A stretch of 64,000 nucleotides of DNA from an uncultured beta proteobacterium (GTDB taxonomy: Bacteria > Pseudomonadota > Gammaproteobacteria > Burkholderiales > Burkholderiaceae_C). The notes beneath the pieces were generated by a model. The model saw only the letters and a program-made list of their open reading frames with translations. It did no database searches and was not told the DNA's origin. The stretch covers positions 1 through 64,000 of the forward strand of contig CAINUX010000034.1 of NCBI GenBank assembly GCA_903853895.1. The letters are read 5' to 3'. This document shows, in pieces, positions 34,975 through 44,173 of this stretch (within the stretch, counting starts at the first letter, position 1; each line of letters begins with the position of its first letter). The translations under genes and the position numbers were made by a program.

Positions 34975-37275
34975 ATGCAGTATTCCCCACAACCCATTGC
35001 CCGCGACATTGTCTTAATTGGTGGAGGCCACAGCCACGTGGGCGTGCTCAAACGCTTTGGTATGACGCCAGAGCCTGGGGTGCGCCTCACGCTCATTTGC
35101 TCGGACATGCACACACCCTATTCGGGCATGCTGCCGGGCTATGTGTCCGGCCACTACAGCTATGACGATGCCCATATTGACCTGAGCCGCCTGGCCGTTT
35201 TTGCCGGGGCCCGCTTGTTTCGCGATGATGTGATCGGCATCGACCGGGCCAACGCCCGGGTGATCTGCCGCAATCGCCCGCCCGTGCCTTATGACCGCCT
35301 GTCGATCAACATCGGATCGACGCCCCAACTGGACGGGGTCCCCGGCGCGGCTGAGTTTGCGACGCCGGTCAAGCCCATTACCCGCTTCAACACACGCTGG
35401 CTGGAACTGCTGGCCAAGGTACAGCAGTGGGAGCAGAGTGTGCTGCGCATTGCCGTCGTTGGCGCCGGCGCGGGCGGCGTCGAACTCGTGCTGTCCATGC
35501 AATACCGCCTGACCCAAGAACTGGCCGCCCGGGGCCGCAGTGCCGCCTTGCTGGAGTTTCACTTGCTGAGCGCGGGCGATGCCATTTTGCCCACGCACAA
35601 CAATCGTGTGCGCACCAAATTTGCAGCAGTACTGGCCGAGCGTGGCGTGCTGGTGCACGTGAATGCCGAGGTGACCCGCGTGACGGCGGGCCAGCTGCAT
35701 TGCAGGAGCGGCGCGGTGCACGCAGTGGACGAAGTCATGTGGGTCACACAGGCGGGGGGCGCATCGTGGCTGCAAGGCACCGGTTTGGCACGCAACGCCG
35801 GCGGGTTTGTCATGGTCAACGACCACTTGCAAACACTGACCGATCCGCACATTTTCGCCGCTGGTGACATTGCGGCCATGCAGAATTTTCCACTGGAAAA
35901 AGCGGGCGTATTTGCCGTTCGCATGGGCCTGCCGCTGGCCGACAACCTGCGCTTGAGTGTGCGGGGCCAGTCGTTGCGGGCTTACCGGCCACAGTCCAAG
36001 TGGTTGGCCCTGATCAGCACGGGGGACCGCTATGCCGTTGCCTCGCGCGGTAGCTTGGGGTTCTGGGGGGCCTGGGTATGGCGCTGGAAGGATCAGATCG
36101 ACCGGCGATTCATGGACAAATTCGCTACGTTTCCGGCCATGCCCGCAGCAGGGCCCGGCCCTGGCCAGCAGGCTGCCTCCCAGTTGGCACTTTCCAGCGA
36201 TGAGTCATTGCAAGCCATCTCTGCCATTGCCATGCGCTGTGGCGGCTGCGGGGCGAAGGTGGGTGCGACGGTGCTTTCACGCGCTCTGGGCCAGTTGAAC
36301 GTTTTGCAGCGTGATGATGTGCTCATTGGCCTGCACGACCCTGATGACGCCGCCGTAGTGCGCGTACCGCCCGGCAAGGCACTGGTGCATTCGGTCGACT
36401 TCTTCCGCGCGTTTGTCGACGATCCCTATCTGTTTGGCAAGGTGGCGGCCAACCACGCACTTGGAGACATTTTTGCCATGGGGGGCGACCCCCAAACCGC
36501 CACGGCCATCGCCACCGTGCCGCCGGGCCTGGAGGCCAAGGTGGAAGACCTGCTCTTTCAAATGATGACCGGGGCGGTGGAGGTGCTCAATGACGCCGGC
36601 TGTGCTTTGGTGGGCGGCCACACGGGCGAGGGGCGCGAGCTTGCCCTGGGCTTTGCCATCAACGGCCTGATCGATGAAAAACTGGCAGGTGTCACCCGCA
36701 AGGGCGGCATGCAGCCGGGCGATGTGTTGCTGCTGACCAAGCCCATAGGAACAGGCACCCTTTTTGCAGCGCACGCCCGTCTAGGTGCCAAGGGGCGCTG
36801 GATTGACGCCGCGTTGCAGTCCATGGTGGTGTCCAACCGCCTGGGTGCCCAGTGCCTGCGCGAGTTTGGGGCGACCGCCTGTACCGATTTGACGGGCTTC
36901 GGCTTGCTGGGCCACTTGGTGGAGATGACCAAACCGTCGGGGGTGGATGCACAAATTGCGCTATCGGCACTGCCAATACTCGATGGTGCGGTAGAGACGG
37001 TGGCCGCAGGCATAGTGAGCTCGCTGCAACCCGCCAATGTGCGCCTACGTCGCGCCCTGCGCAACCCGGAGGCCTTTGTGGGCCACCCGCACTACCCATT
37101 GCTCTTTGATCCACAAACTGCGGGGGGTTTGCTGGCCAGTGTGCCCGCGCACAAAGCCCAAGCCTGCGTGCTAGCCCTTCAAGCGCTGGGCTATTGCCAC
37201 ACGGCCATTATCGGCCGCATCGTGGCACAGGGCGATGCGATTGAGTCGATTGTCCTGATGGATGACGGGGTGTAA
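34975..37275 (+). CDS. selD: Fused pyridine-nucleotide oxidoreductase / selenide water dikinase
   Basis: The C-terminal half (from about residue 415) is SelD, which makes selenophosphate from selenide and ATP. Its active-site motif is RCGGCGAKVG, with Cys rather than selenocysteine; DDAAVV and GGHTGEGRELA are also typical. The N-terminal half (about 10-370) is a two-dinucleotide-binding FAD enzyme of the NDH-2/SQR type (IVLIGGGHSHVGVLKRFG, VGAGAGGVELVLSMQ). It may reduce selenium species for the kinase. This fusion is known in bacteria. No selA, selB or mnmH is in the window; the next gene is ArsS-like. Confidence 0.92.
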   Translation: MQYSPQPIARDIVLIGGGHSHVGVLKRFGMTPEPGVRLTLICSDMHTPYSGMLPGYVSGHYSYDDAHIDLSRLAVFAGARLFRDDVIGIDRANARVICRNRPPVPYDRLSINIGSTPQLDGVPGAAEFATPVKPITRFNTRWLELLAKVQQWEQSVLRIAVVGAGAGGVELVLSMQYRLTQELAARGRSAALLEFHLLSAGDAILPTHNNRVRTKFAAVLAERGVLVHVNAEVTRVTAGQLHCRSGAVHAVDEVMWVTQAGGASWLQGTGLARNAGGFVMVNDHLQTLTDPHIFAAGDIAAMQNFPLEKAGVFAVRMGLPLADNLRLSVRGQSLRAYRPQSKWLALISTGDRYAVASRGSLGFWGAWVWRWKDQIDRRFMDKFATFPAMPAAGPGPGQQAASQLALSSDESLQAISAIAMRCGGCGAKVGATVLSRALGQLNVLQRDDVLIGLHDPDDAAVVRVPPGKALVHSVDFFRAFVDDPYLFGKVAANHALGDIFAMGGDPQTATAIATVPPGLEAKVEDLLFQMMTGAVEVLNDAGCALVGGHTGEGRELALGFAINGLIDEKLAGVTRKGGMQPGDVLLLTKPIGTGTLFAAHARLGAKGRWIDAALQSMVVSNRLGAQCLREFGATACTDLTGFGLLGHLVEMTKPSGVDAQIALSALPILDGAVETVAAGIVSSLQPANVRLRRALRNPEAFVGHPHYPLLFDPQTAGGLLASVPAHKAQACVLALQALGYCHTAIIGRIVAQGDAIESIVLMDDGV

Positions 37276-37345
37276 GAAATGCCACCCTGCACCGACCAAG
37301 TGGCATGCCTATGATCTTTCCTGATTAAACATTCAGTTTTTCCCC

Positions 37346-38317
37346 ATGCACGCCACCCTTCCTTTGCTCGTTTCAACCGATTTCCCGCCGCTACGGCGCG
37401 CACAGGTCACCACTTTGCAGGTGAATCTGGGTTACCAGTGCAACCAAAGCTGCCTGCATTGCCATGTGGCAGCGGGGCCCCATCGCACGGAAATGATGGG
37501 TCTGGAGACCATAGAACAGGTGCTACAGGCCCTGGTGGTGCGCAACATCGACACCTTGGACCTGACCGGCGGCGCGCCAGAACTGAACGAGCACTTTCGC
37601 TACCTGGTCACCCGTGCGCGCCATTTGGGCGTGCGCGTCATCGACCGCTGCAACCTCACCATCCTGTCCGAGCCCGGTCAGGAGACGCTGGCCGTCTTTT
37701 TAGCGACGGCGGGGGTGGAGGTGGTGGCCTCGTTGCCTTGTTACTCGGTTACCAATGTCGACCGGCAGCGCGGCGATGGCGTCTTTGACCGCAGCATTGC
37801 CGGGCTGCAGGCACTGAACGCGTTGGGTTACGGGCAAGAAGGCTCCGGTCTGGTGCTCAACCTGGTCTACAACCCCCAAGGCGCCGTGTTACCGCCGCCG
37901 CAGGGACAGCTGGAGGCCGACTACAAGCGCGAACTGATGCAGCATTTCAACATTCGCTTCAATCGGCTCTATGCGCTGACCAACATGCCCATTCAGCGCT
38001 TTGGCAGCACCCTGGTGTCCAAAGGCACCTTTGGCGACTACATCCAACTGCTGAAAACCGCCTACCAACCGCACAACCTGCCAACCGTCATGTGCCGCAG
38101 CATGCTCAGTGTGGACTGGCAAGGCTCTTTGTATGACTGCGACTTCAACCAGATGCTTGGCTTGGCAACCCCTTTGGGACAAAAGACCCGGTCTCACCTC
38201 AAAGACCTGCTTGTGCACGACCCGGCTGGAGGTGCTATTCGGGTAGCCAACCATTGCTATGGCTGCACGGCCGGGCAAGGCAGCAGCTGTGGCGGTGCCA
38301 TCTCATCCGCCACGTAG
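37346..38317 (+). CDS. arsS: Radical SAM protein of the ArsS / rSAM-selenodomain type
   Basis: Family members attach 5'-deoxyadenosyl to dimethylarsenic on the way to arsenosugars. The [4Fe-4S] motif is CNQSCLHC near residue 31 (C-x3-C-x2-C), followed by LDLTGGAPEL. The C-terminal DUF3641 region has LYDCDFNQML and the Cys-rich HCYGCTAGQGSSCGGA. In some relatives a selenocysteine occupies this tail; here all positions are Cys codons. It sits between selD and two selenodomain-associated transferases. No arsM methyltransferase is in the window, so the arsenic role is not assured. Confidence 0.88.
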   Translation: MHATLPLLVSTDFPPLRRAQVTTLQVNLGYQCNQSCLHCHVAAGPHRTEMMGLETIEQVLQALVVRNIDTLDLTGGAPELNEHFRYLVTRARHLGVRVIDRCNLTILSEPGQETLAVFLATAGVEVVASLPCYSVTNVDRQRGDGVFDRSIAGLQALNALGYGQEGSGLVLNLVYNPQGAVLPPPQGQLEADYKRELMQHFNIRFNRLYALTNMPIQRFGSTLVSKGTFGDYIQLLKTAYQPHNLPTVMCRSMLSVDWQGSLYDCDFNQMLGLATPLGQKTRSHLKDLLVHDPAGGAIRVANHCYGCTAGQGSSCGGAISSAT

Positions 38318-38340
38318 ACACAGCGCAGCGCACTCAACCC

Positions 38341-39027
38341 ATGCAACTCGGCATGTTGCGGCTCGCCATGGTGGTTCCGGTTTTGCAGGAGTCGGCAGGT
38401 ATTGTTGCGTTTTTGCTCGCACTCCAGCCCCTGCGTGCACAAGGCCACCAGGTTATTGTGGTGGACGGGGGCAGCACCGACAACACGGCCGAACTGGCTG
38501 CACCGCTGTGCGACAGGCTGCTACGGGCACAGAGCGGGCGAGCCTCCCAAATGAACGCCGGTGCAGCGCGATGTGACGCCGATGTGCTGGTTTTTCTGCA
38601 CGCCGATACGCAGTTGCCCGCTACTGCAGTGGTAGATGTTCAGCGGGCAATCCAGGCCGGCGCACTATGGGGGCGCTTCGACGTCCGCATCATCGGGCAT
38701 TCGCTGTGGCTGCCGGTGGTGGCGCACTTCATGAACGCGCGCTCCCGTCTGTCTGGCATTGCCACGGGAGACCAGGCCATGTTTGTGCGCCGTGATACGT
38801 TTGAAAGTCTGGGTGGCTTTGCCGTTTTGCCGCTGATGGAAGACATCGAACTCTCCGCACGTTTGCGGCGTCTTGCGCGCCCTGCCTGCTTGACCAGCCG
38901 GGTACAAACATCGGGGCGGCGCTGGGATGTGCGTGGCCCGTGGCGCACCATTTTTTTGATGTGGCGCCTGCGCTGGCGGTACTGGCGCGGTGAGTCCGCC
39001 GCAAGCCTCGCCCGGGCGTACCGATGA
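38341..39027 (+). CDS. GT2-like transferase 2, rSAM/selenodomain-associated (TIGR04283 type)
   Basis: This 228-aa GT-A glycosyltransferase has MVVPVLQESAGI, VVDGGSTDNT, FLHADTQLP (the metal-binding acid motif) and ATGDQAMFVRRDTF. The family is defined by its association with radical SAM genes of the preceding type. I chose ATG 38341; ATG 38353 is also possible, and an upstream open stretch overlaps arsS without domain sense. Its stop overlaps the next start (ATGA). It probably glycosylates a product of the radical SAM pathway. Confidence 0.87.
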   Translation: MQLGMLRLAMVVPVLQESAGIVAFLLALQPLRAQGHQVIVVDGGSTDNTAELAAPLCDRLLRAQSGRASQMNAGAARCDADVLVFLHADTQLPATAVVDVQRAIQAGALWGRFDVRIIGHSLWLPVVAHFMNARSRLSGIATGDQAMFVRRDTFESLGGFAVLPLMEDIELSARLRRLARPACLTSRVQTSGRRWDVRGPWRTIFLMWRLRWRYWRGESAASLARAYR

Positions 39028-39653
39028 ACACCGCAGCCTGTATCGTGGTGTTTGCCAAGGCGCCAGTGGCCGGTCTCGTCAAGACCCGCCTTATTCCGGC
39101 GTTGGGTGCGCAAGGTGCCGCGAAGCTGGCACAGCGGCTGCTTGAACACGCGGTGGACCAGGCAGTACAAGTGCAGGGCGCTGCAGTGGAGTTGTGTATG
39201 ACTCCCGACCTGCATGACCCCATGCTGTTGGCCTTATCCCAGCAGTACGGCGTGACCCTCTCGCCGCAAGGCGACGGCGACTTGGGGAACCGCATGCACC
39301 GGGCATTCCAGCGGGTGCTGCAAACACACGGCGCTGCGATCCTCATCGGCACGGATGCGCCGGCGATGAATACCGCCATGCTGAAAGAAGCATTGGCCGC
39401 ATTGGCAACACACGATGCTGTTTTCATACCGGCTCTGGATGGTGGTTATGCGCTGGCAGGGCTGCGCCAACCGTGCGCTGCGTTGTTTGAGGGCATGGTC
39501 TGGAGCACGGCCACCGTGATGCAGGAAACACGTCGCCGTGCTACCCTGGCGCACATCCACTGGCATGAACTTCCGCCAGTGAACGACATTGACGAGCCCA
39601 CGGACCTGGTACACGTCCCCCCCGCTTGGCTACCCGCTCCTGTTGACTCCTGA
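39024..39653 (+). CDS. Transferase 1, rSAM/selenodomain-associated (TIGR04282, CofC/nucleotidyltransferase-like)
   Basis: This 209-aa protein has the nucleotidyltransferase-like start VVFAKAPVAGLVKTRL, then QGDGDLGNRMHRAF, ILIGTDAP and PALDGGYALAGL, matching TIGR04282. It overlaps the GT2-like gene by 4 nt. The pair co-occurs with selenodomain radical SAM genes in many bacteria. It may activate the sugar used by its partner; this is inference. Confidence 0.87.
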   Translation: MNTAACIVVFAKAPVAGLVKTRLIPALGAQGAAKLAQRLLEHAVDQAVQVQGAAVELCMTPDLHDPMLLALSQQYGVTLSPQGDGDLGNRMHRAFQRVLQTHGAAILIGTDAPAMNTAMLKEALAALATHDAVFIPALDGGYALAGLRQPCAALFEGMVWSTATVMQETRRRATLAHIHWHELPPVNDIDEPTDLVHVPPAWLPAPVDS

Positions 39654-39758
39654 AAGCACTGCAGACTATGAGCGATGCCCGTAGGTCCTACTTTGACCGA
39701 ATCACCCCGGGGGGCCGCCTGCGCGCTCACCACAACCATTGCATTGGAGACGTAAGCT

Positions 39759-40604
39759 ATGTTGGCAATCATCGGTGGCACCGGACTGTATGAACTCAAC
39801 GGCCTGGAGATTACAGCGCGCCACAGTGGGGAAACCCCCTTTGGCCAGGCCTCTGGCGAAGTGATCCAGGGCCAGTTGCACGGCACCCCCGTTCTGTTTT
39901 TGGCCCGCCATGGCAGTGGCCACCGGTTGCTGCCGCACGAAGTGAACTATCGCGCCAATGTCTTTGCGCTCAAACGCGCGGGTGCCACCCAATTGCTCGG
40001 GTTTTCTGCCGTGGGCAGTTTGCATATTGACGTGGCACCAGGTGATCTGGCAATGCCCGAGCAATACATCGACTGGACCCGTGGTTTGCGCGAGCGCAGC
40101 TTCTTTGGCCAAGGCGTGGCGGCCCATGTTTCAACCGCCAAGCCGGTCAGCCCGGGCTTGGTAGACGCAGTGTCACAAGCCGCGCACGCCTTGGGAATCA
40201 AGCTACACCGTGGACTGACCTATGGTTGTGTCGATGGCCCGCGTTTGGGCACCCAGGCCGAAAGCAACCTCTTGCGCCAAATGGGCTGCCAGCTGGTCGG
40301 TATGACCAACGCGCCCGAGGTCTTTCTGGCGCGAGAAGCCCAAATGGCCTATGCCACGATCGGCATCGTGACCGACTACGACTGCTGGCTGGACGACCCT
40401 GCGCAGCACGTCAGTGTTGCCGGCATCTTTGCGCTGTATGGCAAGAGTCTGGTGGCCGCCCAACGCGTGTTGGTTGGCGTGCTGCAGACCGGTGTGCCGC
40501 AACCGGATTCCCATGCGCGCACCGCCCTGTCGACGGCCATGCTCACGCCCCTCTCAGCACTCACCCCCGCGCAGCTGGACTGGATGCAGGTTTTGCAGCG
40601 ATGA
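39759..40604 (+). CDS. MTA/MTI-type purine nucleoside phosphorylase
   Basis: This 281-aa phosphorylase of the MtnP family has LAIIGGTGLY at the N-terminus for phosphate binding, FLARHGSGH, and GMTNAPEVFLAREAQ. It splits 5'-modified adenosines or inosines into base and 5-modified ribose-1-phosphate; MTA and 5'-methylthioinosine are the usual substrates. Next to an ArsS-like enzyme it could release adenine from an arsenic-bearing 5'-deoxyadenosine, feeding the adjacent transferases. That assignment is inferred from context. It overlaps the DUF3047 gene by 4 nt. Confidence 0.9.
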   Translation: MLAIIGGTGLYELNGLEITARHSGETPFGQASGEVIQGQLHGTPVLFLARHGSGHRLLPHEVNYRANVFALKRAGATQLLGFSAVGSLHIDVAPGDLAMPEQYIDWTRGLRERSFFGQGVAAHVSTAKPVSPGLVDAVSQAAHALGIKLHRGLTYGCVDGPRLGTQAESNLLRQMGCQLVGMTNAPEVFLAREAQMAYATIGIVTDYDCWLDDPAQHVSVAGIFALYGKSLVAAQRVLVGVLQTGVPQPDSHARTALSTAMLTPLSALTPAQLDWMQVLQR

Positions 40605-41326
40605 ACCGAAGCCTGATAAAGGCGTACCTCACTGCACTGGCCTTGGCGGCGTGTGGCACTGCGGCCGCCACCGACAGTGCTGATTTGAGTTTTCAATCGG
40701 TCGGCTCGGGCTGGCGTATTGCGACCTTCCCGCAACAACGCATGCCGCTCACAAGCTACACCGATACCGTGGAGACCGGTCGTACTGCGCTGCGCCTCGA
40801 AGCCAAACAGTCTTACAGCCCCCTGGTCAAAGCGTTCCATCCCCCGATAGCGTTGACACGCGTGGCGTGGTCGTGGGGGGTGGCGCAGCAAAGCGCCGCC
40901 ATTGATTTGCGCGCCAAGGCCGGGGATGACACTGCAGCCAAAGTGTGTGTGAGCCTGGCATGGCCGGATCAGTGGGTGCCGTTTGTAGAGCGCCAGCTGC
41001 TGCGCATTGCCCGCAGCCGCACAGACCAAGACCTTCCGGCTGCCACGCTCTGCTGGGCATGGGCCGGCAACGAGGCAACAGAAATGGTGATTGAGAACCC
41101 GTACACGCGCCGGGTTCGTAGCATCGTGCTGCGGGGTAGCACCCATGTAGGGGCTACCTGGCTCGACGAAAAACGAGATGTCCAAAAGGACCTGCGCTTG
41201 GCATTCGGTGATGAGTGGCCCGCCAATGCGCCAGCGCCACTGGTCACGGCCATTTTTGTAGCTGCTGATGCAGACAACACCCGCAGTCATTCGATCGCCT
41301 GGATTGCTGACTTGAAGTACGAGTAA
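40601..41326 (+). CDS. DUF3047 family protein, probably a lipoprotein
   Basis: The ATG overlaps the phosphorylase stop (ATGA), giving 241 aa. The N-terminus MNRSLIKAYLTALALAACG has a lipobox-like LAAC, so export and lipidation are likely. The rest matches DUF3047 (GWRIATFPQQR, VAWSWGV, VRSIVLRG, IAWIADLKYE). The function of the family is unknown. Translational coupling to the phosphorylase places it in the selenodomain/arsenosugar-like operon. Confidence 0.82.
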   Translation: MNRSLIKAYLTALALAACGTAAATDSADLSFQSVGSGWRIATFPQQRMPLTSYTDTVETGRTALRLEAKQSYSPLVKAFHPPIALTRVAWSWGVAQQSAAIDLRAKAGDDTAAKVCVSLAWPDQWVPFVERQLLRIARSRTDQDLPAATLCWAWAGNEATEMVIENPYTRRVRSIVLRGSTHVGATWLDEKRDVQKDLRLAFGDEWPANAPAPLVTAIFVAADADNTRSHSIAWIADLKYE

Positions 41327-41335
41327 GCCTAGAAG

Positions 41336-43522
41336 CTAAGCGCCCCGCCGCCACGCGTGGTATTTGCGCACCCATTGCAACAGGCGCTCGGGCTGGTGGG
41401 CCCGCTTCCACTCCCCGGCTGCATACTTATTGGCTTCCGCCATGGTGGGGTAGGTGTGAATGGTGCCCAGAATTTTGTTGAGCCCCAGGCCGTATTTCAT
41501 GGCAAGTACGTATTCCGCAAGCAGCTCTGCGGCGTGCGCGCCGACTATCGTGACACCCAGAATTTTGTCCTTGCCAGGCACGGTGAGCACCTTGACAAAA
41601 CCATGGGCCTCGCTGTCACAAATGGCACGGTCCAGGTCGTCGATGCCGTAACGGGTGACTTCGTAGGCGACACCTTGTTCCTTGGCGTCCAGCTCGTTGA
41701 GCCCGACCCGCGCCACCTCGGGGTCGATGAAGGTGGCCCAGGGAATGACGGAGTAGTCGACCTTGAAGCGTTTGAAATCGCCAAACAGCGCATTGACGGC
41801 GGCGTACCAGGCCTGGTGTGCGGCCGTGTGGGTGAACTGATAAGGGCCGGCCACGTCACCGGCAGCAAAGATGTTGGGGTAGATGGTTTGCAGGTACTCA
41901 TTGGTCTGCACGGTCTTGTGGGTGGGAATACCCAGGGCCTCCAGGCCATAACCGGTCAGGCGTGCACTGCGACCCACGGCGCACAGCAGCTGGTCGAACC
42001 CGATGCGCTTGACCTCTGCGCCGTTTTCTACCACCAGCACTTTCTCACCGTCCACCACTTCGCAGCGAATCGCCTGGTGGCCCACCAGGACCTGCACGCC
42101 ATCGGCTTGCAATGCGCGTGTTGCCAGCACCGAGACCTCTTCGTCTTCGCGGGCCATGATGCGGGTTGCCATCTCCACTTGCGTCACCTGGGAGCCCAAG
42201 CGGGCAAAGCTCTGCGCCAGCTCGCAACCAATCGGCCCGCCCCCCAGCACCACGAGCCGTTTGGGCACCGTATCGAGCTTGGAAAACGCGTCCCATAAGG
42301 TGTCGCTGGTGACATACCCCACAGCGTCCAGGCCCGGCAGGGGTGGCACAAACGGTCGGGCACCGGCCGCAATCACAATACTGCGCGTCGTCAGCCGCTG
42401 CGTGCCTCCGTCGCCAAGCGCAATCTCCACGGTCCAGGGGTTGACGATGGTGGCGTAGCCCTTCAACACCTCCACACCGAGCTGGGTATAGCGCTCCACA
42501 CTGTCATGCGGCTCGATAGCTGCGATCACCGCGTGAATACGCTGCATCACACTCTTAAATGAAAACTGCCTCTGGCCCCCGTCTTCTTTGCCAAGCAAGC
42601 TATCAAAACCATAGCGTTCAGCATGCCGGAACTGGTGTGCAACTTTGGCGCTTTTGATCAGTGCTTTGCTGGGGACGCAGCCGTAGTTGAGGCAGTCACC
42701 GCCCATTTTATGGGCCTCCACCAGCGTGACCTTGGCCTTTACCGCGGCAGCAATGTACGCCGACACCAGCCCGCCCGCCCCGCCACCGATCACGACCAGA
42801 TTGCGGTCAAACGTCTTGGGCTTCTGGTTCTTCCACCGCCCATACACTTGGCGCTTCTTGATGCCATCTACCGCCAATCGCGCAATCCAGGGAAACACGG
42901 CCAGCATCACAAACGATGCCAGCAAGGCTGGGCTGAGCAAACCACTCAAAGTGGTCACCTTGGAGATTTGGGTCCCTGCGTTCACGTAGACTGCTGTGCC
43001 AGCCAGCATGCCCACCTGGCTGACCAGGTAGAAGACACTGGTGCGCATCTGGGTCAAGCCCATCATCAGATTGATCACAAAAAATGGAACCAGAGGCACC
43101 AGGCGCAGGGTAAAGAGGTAAAACGCGCCGTCCTTGGCTACGCCTGCGTTGATATCCTTCAGGCGTTTCGCGAAGCGCGCCTCCATGGAATCGCGCAGAA
43201 CAAAGCGCGCCATCAGGAAGGCCAGCGTGGCCCCCAGAGTTGAAGCGAAGGACACCACCAACAGTCCCCCGCCCAGTCCAAAGATCGCCCCTCCTGCCAG
43301 TGTCAACACGGCAGCGCCGGGCACCGATAGTGCTGTCACCAGCACATAGACGGCGAAGAAGCTGAGCAGCACAACCGCCGGGCGGTCGGCGTACAACTGG
43401 GTAAAGCCCTGCTGGCTCTGCTTCAGGTAATCCAGACTCAGGTAGCGCCCCAAGTCCAGCGCCACAAAGGCGGCAAGCGCCACCAGCACCAATGCCGCAA
43501 TCACCCACTGTTTTGTTTTCAT
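41336..43522 (-). CDS. TVP38/TMEM64 membrane domain fused to a mercuric-reductase-like flavoprotein
   Basis: Residues about 1-225 are a TVP38/DedA-type membrane domain (six or so helices; GGGLLVVSFASTLGATLAFL, LRLVPLVPFFVINL). Residues about 240-728 are a pyridine nucleotide-disulfide oxidoreductase: VIGGGAGGLVSAY binds FAD, GGDCLNYGCVPSKALI holds the redox-active disulfide, and VVLGGGPIGCELAQ binds NAD(P)H. There is no MerA HMA domain or C-terminal vicinal Cys pair, so mercury reduction is unlikely. It is convergent with the DUF3047 gene by 9 nt. Membrane-tethered reduction of a thiol, selenium or arsenic species is a guess. Confidence 0.88.
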   Translation of the reverse strand: MKTKQWVIAALVLVALAAFVALDLGRYLSLDYLKQSQQGFTQLYADRPAVVLLSFFAVYVLVTALSVPGAAVLTLAGGAIFGLGGGLLVVSFASTLGATLAFLMARFVLRDSMEARFAKRLKDINAGVAKDGAFYLFTLRLVPLVPFFVINLMMGLTQMRTSVFYLVSQVGMLAGTAVYVNAGTQISKVTTLSGLLSPALLASFVMLAVFPWIARLAVDGIKKRQVYGRWKNQKPKTFDRNLVVIGGGAGGLVSAYIAAAVKAKVTLVEAHKMGGDCLNYGCVPSKALIKSAKVAHQFRHAERYGFDSLLGKEDGGQRQFSFKSVMQRIHAVIAAIEPHDSVERYTQLGVEVLKGYATIVNPWTVEIALGDGGTQRLTTRSIVIAAGARPFVPPLPGLDAVGYVTSDTLWDAFSKLDTVPKRLVVLGGGPIGCELAQSFARLGSQVTQVEMATRIMAREDEEVSVLATRALQADGVQVLVGHQAIRCEVVDGEKVLVVENGAEVKRIGFDQLLCAVGRSARLTGYGLEALGIPTHKTVQTNEYLQTIYPNIFAAGDVAGPYQFTHTAAHQAWYAAVNALFGDFKRFKVDYSVIPWATFIDPEVARVGLNELDAKEQGVAYEVTRYGIDDLDRAICDSEAHGFVKVLTVPGKDKILGVTIVGAHAAELLAEYVLAMKYGLGLNKILGTIHTYPTMAEANKYAAGEWKRAHQPERLLQWVRKYHAWRRGA

Positions 43523-43543
43523 CGTGTCGATCGCAAGCCTGTG

Positions 43544-44173
43544 CTACCGGCCGGCCTTGTCGCCCCACAGTTGCTGCAAACGCGCGTCGCGACCACAACT
43601 GGTGCGGTAGTACTTGTAGCGCAGCGGGTTCTTCTTGTAATAGTCTTGGTGGTACTCCTCCGCAGGGTAGAAGATTGCTGCCGGCAGAATTTCGGTCACG
43701 ATAGGCTCTTTGAACGGCTTGACCTTTTCCAGTGCTGCGCGCGAAGCCTGGGCAATTTTTAGCTGATCGGGTCCGTTGGCAAAGATTGCCGACCGGTAAG
43801 GGCTTCCACGGTCACAGAACTGCTGGTCTTTGACGGTCGGGTCAATGGTTCGCCAGAAGTACTCCACCAGTCGCTCATAGCTGACTTTGGAGGGGTCAAA
43901 CAACACCTCGACCACCTCGGCGTGGCCAGTGGAGAGCGCCGAGACTTGCTCATAGGTCGGGTTCGCTGTTCTGCCACCCGTGTACCCCGAGGTTGTGGAG
44001 ATGACACCCGGGATTTTGTCGAAGTCCGACTCCACACACCAGAAGCAGCCCCCAGCGAACACCGCCTTGGCGGCCACCGGAGCAGGCGGGGCAGCTTGCG
44101 CAAAGACTGAAGTCAACGCGAGGCTGCTTAGCACCAGCGCACCAACCCGAAGAGCGAGCCGGGCGGGGCTCAT
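43544..44173 (-). CDS. msrA: Exported peptide-methionine (S)-S-oxide reductase
   Basis: MsrA repairs S-sulfoxides of methionine. The active site is VFAGGCFWCVESDF near residue 43. An N-terminal signal peptide (SSLALTSVFAQA) predicts a periplasmic enzyme. EEYHQDYY is the conserved substrate region. At 209 aa it is longer than the minimal enzyme because of the leader. It overlaps msrB by 4 nt, forming an exported MsrB-MsrA pair for envelope protein repair. Confidence 0.95.
   Translation of the reverse strand: MSPARLALRVGALVLSSLALTSVFAQAAPPAPVAAKAVFAGGCFWCVESDFDKIPGVISTTSGYTGGRTANPTYEQVSALSTGHAEVVEVLFDPSKVSYERLVEYFWRTIDPTVKDQQFCDRGSPYRSAIFANGPDQLKIAQASRAALEKVKPFKEPIVTEILPAAIFYPAEEYHQDYYKKNPLRYKYYRTSCGRDARLQQLWGDKAGR

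Noticed and set aside
38240-38317. Selenocysteine in the ArsS-like tail
   Set aside because: The Cys-rich end uses TGC/TGT codons and stops at TAG; no in-frame TGA or SECIS-like context was seen.
39669-39800. 41-codon ORF before the phosphorylase
   Set aside because: It overlaps the phosphorylase start, lacks a good ribosome-binding site and has no recognisable features.
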